Virus record (IMG/VR): IMGVR_UViG_3300027974_000156
Span: 1-23,729 of that record
Strand: one strand, 5' to 3'
Length of the DNA stretch: 23,729 nt
Origin: a virus
Part shown: piece after piece, positions 21,426-23,729 of the stretch
Layout of the letters: each line of letters opens with the position of its first letter
Position numbering within the stretch: position 1 is the stretch's first letter
Program-made: the position numbers and the translations under genes
Notes under the pieces: generated by a model
Seen by the model: the letters and a program-made list of their open reading frames with translations, nothing else
The model's database searches: none
Told to the model about the DNA's origin: nothing

Positions 21426-21631
21426 TTCACTGCGCTCTCAATGTATTGGGCCAATGCCCAAAGGTCAGGTTTAGCAACGCCGCATTGAACGCCTGCCGCA
21501 CTGAGTTTAATTTCACGCACAACAACCGCGCGGTCAAGCCGCACCGCCGCCAACGCCAATTCAATCTCGGCCTCGTTAGGATGCCGCTTAAACTGATCCC
21601 ACGCCAGCTTTCTAATTTCGTTGCCAGTCAT
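21422..21631 (-). CDS. Small hypothetical protein between nuclease and helicase (69 aa)
   Basis: This gene encodes 69 residues from ATG 21631, which has AAGGAG seven bases upstream; the frame is open ten codons further, but that part lies in the nuclease gene. The protein is soluble and helical: NEIRKLAWDQFKRHPNEAEI, then ALAAVRLDRAVVVREIKLSA. No known motif stands out. It overlaps the VRR-NUC gene by 20 bases and the helicase by GTGA. Being wedged between these two suggests a cofactor or regulator of the nuclease-helicase pair, which is inference from position only. Confidence 0.62.
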   Translation of the reverse strand: MTGNEIRKLAWDQFKRHPNEAEIELALAAVRLDRAVVVREIKLSAAGVQCGVAKPDLWALAQYIESAVK

Positions 21632-21881
21632 CAATCTGCTCCTTAGTCCACAAACACGCATACTTTTGGTTTACTAAAGTTATCTCCGCTGCGAATAACA
21701 TCTGTAGCTTTGACAGCCGCCCCCCTTTGGTCTTGAGTTCCACAAACCACGTCGAGCCGTCCGGCAGGCAGGCAATCCGGTCGGCCACACCCTTGCGTCC
21801 GGGGCTGGTGAACTTATAGGTGATGCCACCCATACGCTCTACCGTCCAGACGAAGTGCCGTTCGATTTCTGATTCTCTCAT
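21612..21881 (-). CDS. VRR-NUC domain nuclease (89 aa)
   Basis: This gene encodes 89 residues, a minimal VRR-NUC (PD-(D/E)XK superfamily) nuclease; such domains act as Holliday-junction resolvases or structure-specific nucleases. The family pattern is clear: an N-terminal Glu in RESEIERHF, then GRKGVADRIACLPDG with Asp34, FVELKTKGGRLSKLQ with Glu48, Lys50 and Gln60. The stand-alone, short form is typical of phages and often lies next to an SNF2 helicase gene, as here. It is the first gene of the leftward chain. No strong ribosome site precedes ATG 21881; the stretch before it is AT-rich. Confidence 0.88.
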   Translation of the reverse strand: MRESEIERHFVWTVERMGGITYKFTSPGRKGVADRIACLPDGSTWFVELKTKGGRLSKLQMLFAAEITLVNQKYACLWTKEQIDDWQRN

Positions 21882-21908
21882 GCCGCAAATGTAACACTAA
21901 AAAAGTTT

Positions 21909-21935
21909 TTGACAGAAAAATATTTGTGCTACACT
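21909..21935 (+). promoter_or_regulatory. Rightward sigma-70-type promoter
   Basis: TTGACA (21909-21914), a perfect -35 consensus, and TACACT (21930-21935) as -10 with an extended TGC just before it. The spacer is 15 bases, shorter than the usual 17. It would start transcription near 21942, about 20 bases ahead of the DUF2800-type gene, whose ATG 21965 is preceded by AGGAGAG. In the same 83-base gap a leftward promoter must also exist but no clear one was seen. Confidence 0.65.
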
Positions 21936-21964
21936 GAACGCCTCATCAACTACAGGAGAGTCAA

Positions 21965-23089
21965 ATGCAACATTCAAGCATCGTCGGCGGTAGCACCGCC
22001 AAGCGCGTCATCAACTGCCCAGGCAGCGTGGCGCTGGTGGCCAAGATGCCGCCGAAGCCCAGCAGCAAGTACGCCGACGAGGGTACGCTGCTGCACAACG
22101 TCATCGCCGAGATTGTCATGTCGGGCCAGCCGCCCGAGCATTACCTCGGAACCAAGTACGAAGACCAGACCCTCACGCAGGAACTGATCGACGACAAACT
22201 CAAGCCCGCGCTGGCGGCGCTGGATCAGATCGACCCCAATCAGGAGATGGAAATTGAAGCCGAAACTAGCGTTGACTTTGGCGATTTGTTGCCTGGGGTC
22301 TTTGGCAGCACTGACCTTATTGGGCGTCTTGGTACTCGGGCTGTTGTTCTTGACTGGAAGTTTGGTGACGGCGTAGCCGTAGAGGTCGAGGAAAACCCGC
22401 AACTGATGTTCTACGCCGCTGCGGCCATGCGGACGCCCGCCGCCCAGTGGGCGTTTGAGGGCGTGACCGAGATCGAGATGGTCATCGTGCAGCCCCCTGC
22501 TGTCAAACGATGGGTTACAACGCCCGAGCGCATCGCAGCGTTTGAGTTGCAACTGGTGCAGGCCGTCAAGGCGTCCGAGAAGCCCAACGCCAAGCTGGAA
22601 GTGGGCGACCACTGCCGCTGGTGCGCCGCCAAACCGGTGTGCCCACAGATGACCGGCGCGGTTGACCGTGCGCTACAGACCAAGTTGCAAGCCATCGACA
22701 CCCAGATGCTGGGGTCGTACTTGGACAACGCCGATATGCTGGAGCAGTGGATCACCGATCTGCGGGCGCTGGCGTTCGCTATGCTGGAGTCCGGCACGCC
22801 CGTGCCCGGGTACAAATTGGTGGCCAAGCGGGCCACACGTTCATGGACTGATGAGACCAAGGCCAAGGCCGAACTGCTCAAAAGTCTGCCAGAATCTGAA
22901 GTGGTGGAGATGTCCGTAATCTCTCCGGCCAAGGCTGAGAAGGCGCTCAAAAAGCGCAAGATCGGCCTGCCGGACGATTTGGTCGTCGCCATCTCGTCAG
23001 GTAACACCTTGGCCAGCGTGGATGATCCACGCCCCGAGGTGATCTTGTTGGGCAAGCAATTAACCGCTGCCCTTTCTAAACTGCAATAA
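21965..23089 (+). CDS. DUF2800 / Cas4-like PD-(D/E)XK nuclease with Fe-S cysteines (374 aa)
   Basis: This gene encodes 374 residues of the phage DUF2800 type, related to RecB/Cas4 exonucleases. The nuclease motifs are visible: EGTLLHNVIAE with His44, GSTDLI with Asp117, VLDWKFG with Asp130 and Lys132, and NPQLMFYA with Gln146 and Tyr150. A single Cys18 (VINCPGS) and three clustered Cys (HCRWCAAKPVC; 217, 220, 226) match the four-Cys arrangement that holds a 4Fe-4S cluster in Cas4 and AddB. A C-terminal region of about 130 residues is helical and charged. It probably processes DNA ends for recombination or replication. Start ATG 21965 has AGGAGAG upstream and its own promoter. Confidence 0.82.
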   Translation: MQHSSIVGGSTAKRVINCPGSVALVAKMPPKPSSKYADEGTLLHNVIAEIVMSGQPPEHYLGTKYEDQTLTQELIDDKLKPALAALDQIDPNQEMEIEAETSVDFGDLLPGVFGSTDLIGRLGTRAVVLDWKFGDGVAVEVEENPQLMFYAAAAMRTPAAQWAFEGVTEIEMVIVQPPAVKRWVTTPERIAAFELQLVQAVKASEKPNAKLEVGDHCRWCAAKPVCPQMTGAVDRALQTKLQAIDTQMLGSYLDNADMLEQWITDLRALAFAMLESGTPVPGYKLVAKRATRSWTDETKAKAELLKSLPESEVVEMSVISPAKAEKALKKRKIGLPDDLVVAISSGNTLASVDDPRPEVILLGKQLTAALSKLQ

Positions 23090-23097
23090 GGACTATC

Positions 23098-23727
23098 ATG
23101 TCAAATCTAGTAGCGTTCTCTAGTGCGGGCTTGCCCGCAGTCTCCACCCTCGCAACTTCCCTGCGGGCAATCCAATCCGACGTAGGCCCAGCCGGTACTG
23201 TCATCCTCAAGATGGACAAGACCGGGCATTGGGTGTTCGGCGCGGATCAGACCGAAGTGGAAGATGACAGCACTTGGGCCGTCAATCCTTTCTCGTTTGT
23301 CCACGGCTTCATTGCCTGGGGCGACGGTGAGGTGCTTGGCGAGAAAATGGTGCCTGTATCCCAACCCCTGCCGGAACTGGACGGCGCGCCGCCAGCCGCC
23401 AAAAAGGGCTGGGAGACACAGGTGGGTATGTCGTTGAAGTGCATCAGCGGCGAAGACAAGGGCATGGAAGCCCGCTTTACGACCACCTCGGTGGGCGGTA
23501 AGCGCAGCGTCCAGGCTCTTGCGGTGGCCTTGGCAGATCAGGTCGACAAAAACCAATCCAAACCCGTGCCGGTCGTGCGCCTCAAAAAGGAGCATTACCA
23601 GCACAAGTCGTATGGCCGGATTTTTACGCCGGTCTTCGAGGTCGTGGATTGGGTCTCTCTTGATGGTGAGCCAGAGCCACCTAAAGTGGAAGCAGCCCCA
23701 AGTCGTCGTCGTCGCGTAGCGGCCTGA
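23098..23727 (+). CDS. Conserved phage protein (209 aa) after DUF2800, possible ssDNA-binding role
   Basis: This gene encodes 209 residues, with ATG 23098 and AAGGA at 23088-23092. The N-terminus is small-residue rich. A mixed middle includes GTVILKMDKTGHWVFGADQT and NPFSFVHGFIAWGDGE, and a late part reads VVRLKKEHYQHKSYGRIFTP with VFEVVDWVS. The C-terminus is basic (PSRRRRVAA). I recall it as a conserved unnamed protein of aquatic phages. In many phage replication blocks the gene after DUF2800 encodes a DUF2815-type presumed ssDNA-binding protein; this one occupies that position but its sequence does not clearly match that family. The stop codon overlaps an ATG at the last bases (TGATG), so another gene follows outside. 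Confidence 0.65.
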   Translation: MSNLVAFSSAGLPAVSTLATSLRAIQSDVGPAGTVILKMDKTGHWVFGADQTEVEDDSTWAVNPFSFVHGFIAWGDGEVLGEKMVPVSQPLPELDGAPPAAKKGWETQVGMSLKCISGEDKGMEARFTTTSVGGKRSVQALAVALADQVDKNQSKPVPVVRLKKEHYQHKSYGRIFTPVFEVVDWVSLDGEPEPPKVEAAPSRRRRVAA

Positions 23728-23729
23728 TG

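Noticed and set aside
20520-21488. 322-codon open frame on the plus strand opposite the helicase
   Set aside because: It is the antisense shadow of a clear SNF2-like gene with all motifs. Its protein is rich in His, Arg, Gln and Leu without domains and has no ribosome site.
21974-23055. Two long minus-strand frames (212 and 214 codons) opposite the DUF2800-type gene
   Set aside because: The plus frame has conserved nuclease motifs, a promoter and a ribosome site. The minus frames read as low-quality shadow sequence and would conflict with divergent transcription.
1-23729. Search for integrase, repressor, attachment sites, tRNA genes and insertion sequences
   Set aside because: None was recognised on either strand by reading; no statement about temperate lifestyle is supported beyond this window.

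Overview
The window is a contiguous piece of a tailed double-stranded DNA phage genome with a P22-like (podovirus-type) virion. Both ends are open. The evidence is a P22-type coat protein C-terminus at the left edge, followed by gp4-like and gp10-like head/neck proteins and a gp7-like ejection protein, then a lysis block and a replication/nuclease block. No integrase, repressor, tRNA, rRNA, CRISPR array or insertion sequence was seen, so nothing indicates a lysogenic lifestyle. Gene style, many small conserved environmental-phage proteins and a GTA-type holin suggest a phage of a Gram-negative, probably aquatic proteobacterium. The host cannot be fixed from this sequence.

Layout. (1) 1-1342 holds the end of the coat gene and two small all-beta structural proteins, separated by strong GC hairpins, two with UUCG loops. 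(2) 1343-3927 holds a small protein, a gp4-like tail accessory factor, a gp10-like DNA-stabilisation protein and a small protein. (3) 3931-10647 is a 6.7-kb fibre/adhesin cassette: a 1152-residue repeat-rich fibre, a 124-residue beta protein, a 542-residue glycine-rich protein made of two tandem copies, three small proteins and a cupin. (4) 10649-15354 encodes three large ejection-type internal virion proteins. (5) 15354-16570 holds a small membrane protein and a second, short fibre that shares a module with the large one. (6) 16577-18296 is a lysis region: small membrane proteins, a GTA-type 3TM holin and an M15 endolysin. All of regions 1-6 is on the plus strand.

(7) 18255-21881 is on the minus strand. 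It is an unbroken chain of 13 genes, each overlapping the next, beginning with a VRR-NUC nuclease and an SNF2-like helicase and continuing into small proteins. Two of these are only 45 and 52 residues. Its last gene runs 42 bp into the 3' end of the endolysin gene on the opposite strand. (8) From a short divergent promoter region (21882-21964), plus-strand genes run right: a DUF2800/Cas4-like nuclease with a probable Fe-S cysteine set, then a conserved protein of unknown function. The ATG of a further gene sits on the last three bases.

The plus-strand late genes build the particle, bind the host, deliver DNA and lyse the cell. The divergent right-hand block handles DNA replication and processing. 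No stretch longer than 85 bases lacks a gene. The most notable signals are the duplicated glycine-rich adhesin, the shuffled fibre repeats, the cupin inside the virion block, the fully overlapping minus-strand chain, and a Shine-Dalgarno apparently brought to its start codon by a hairpin.
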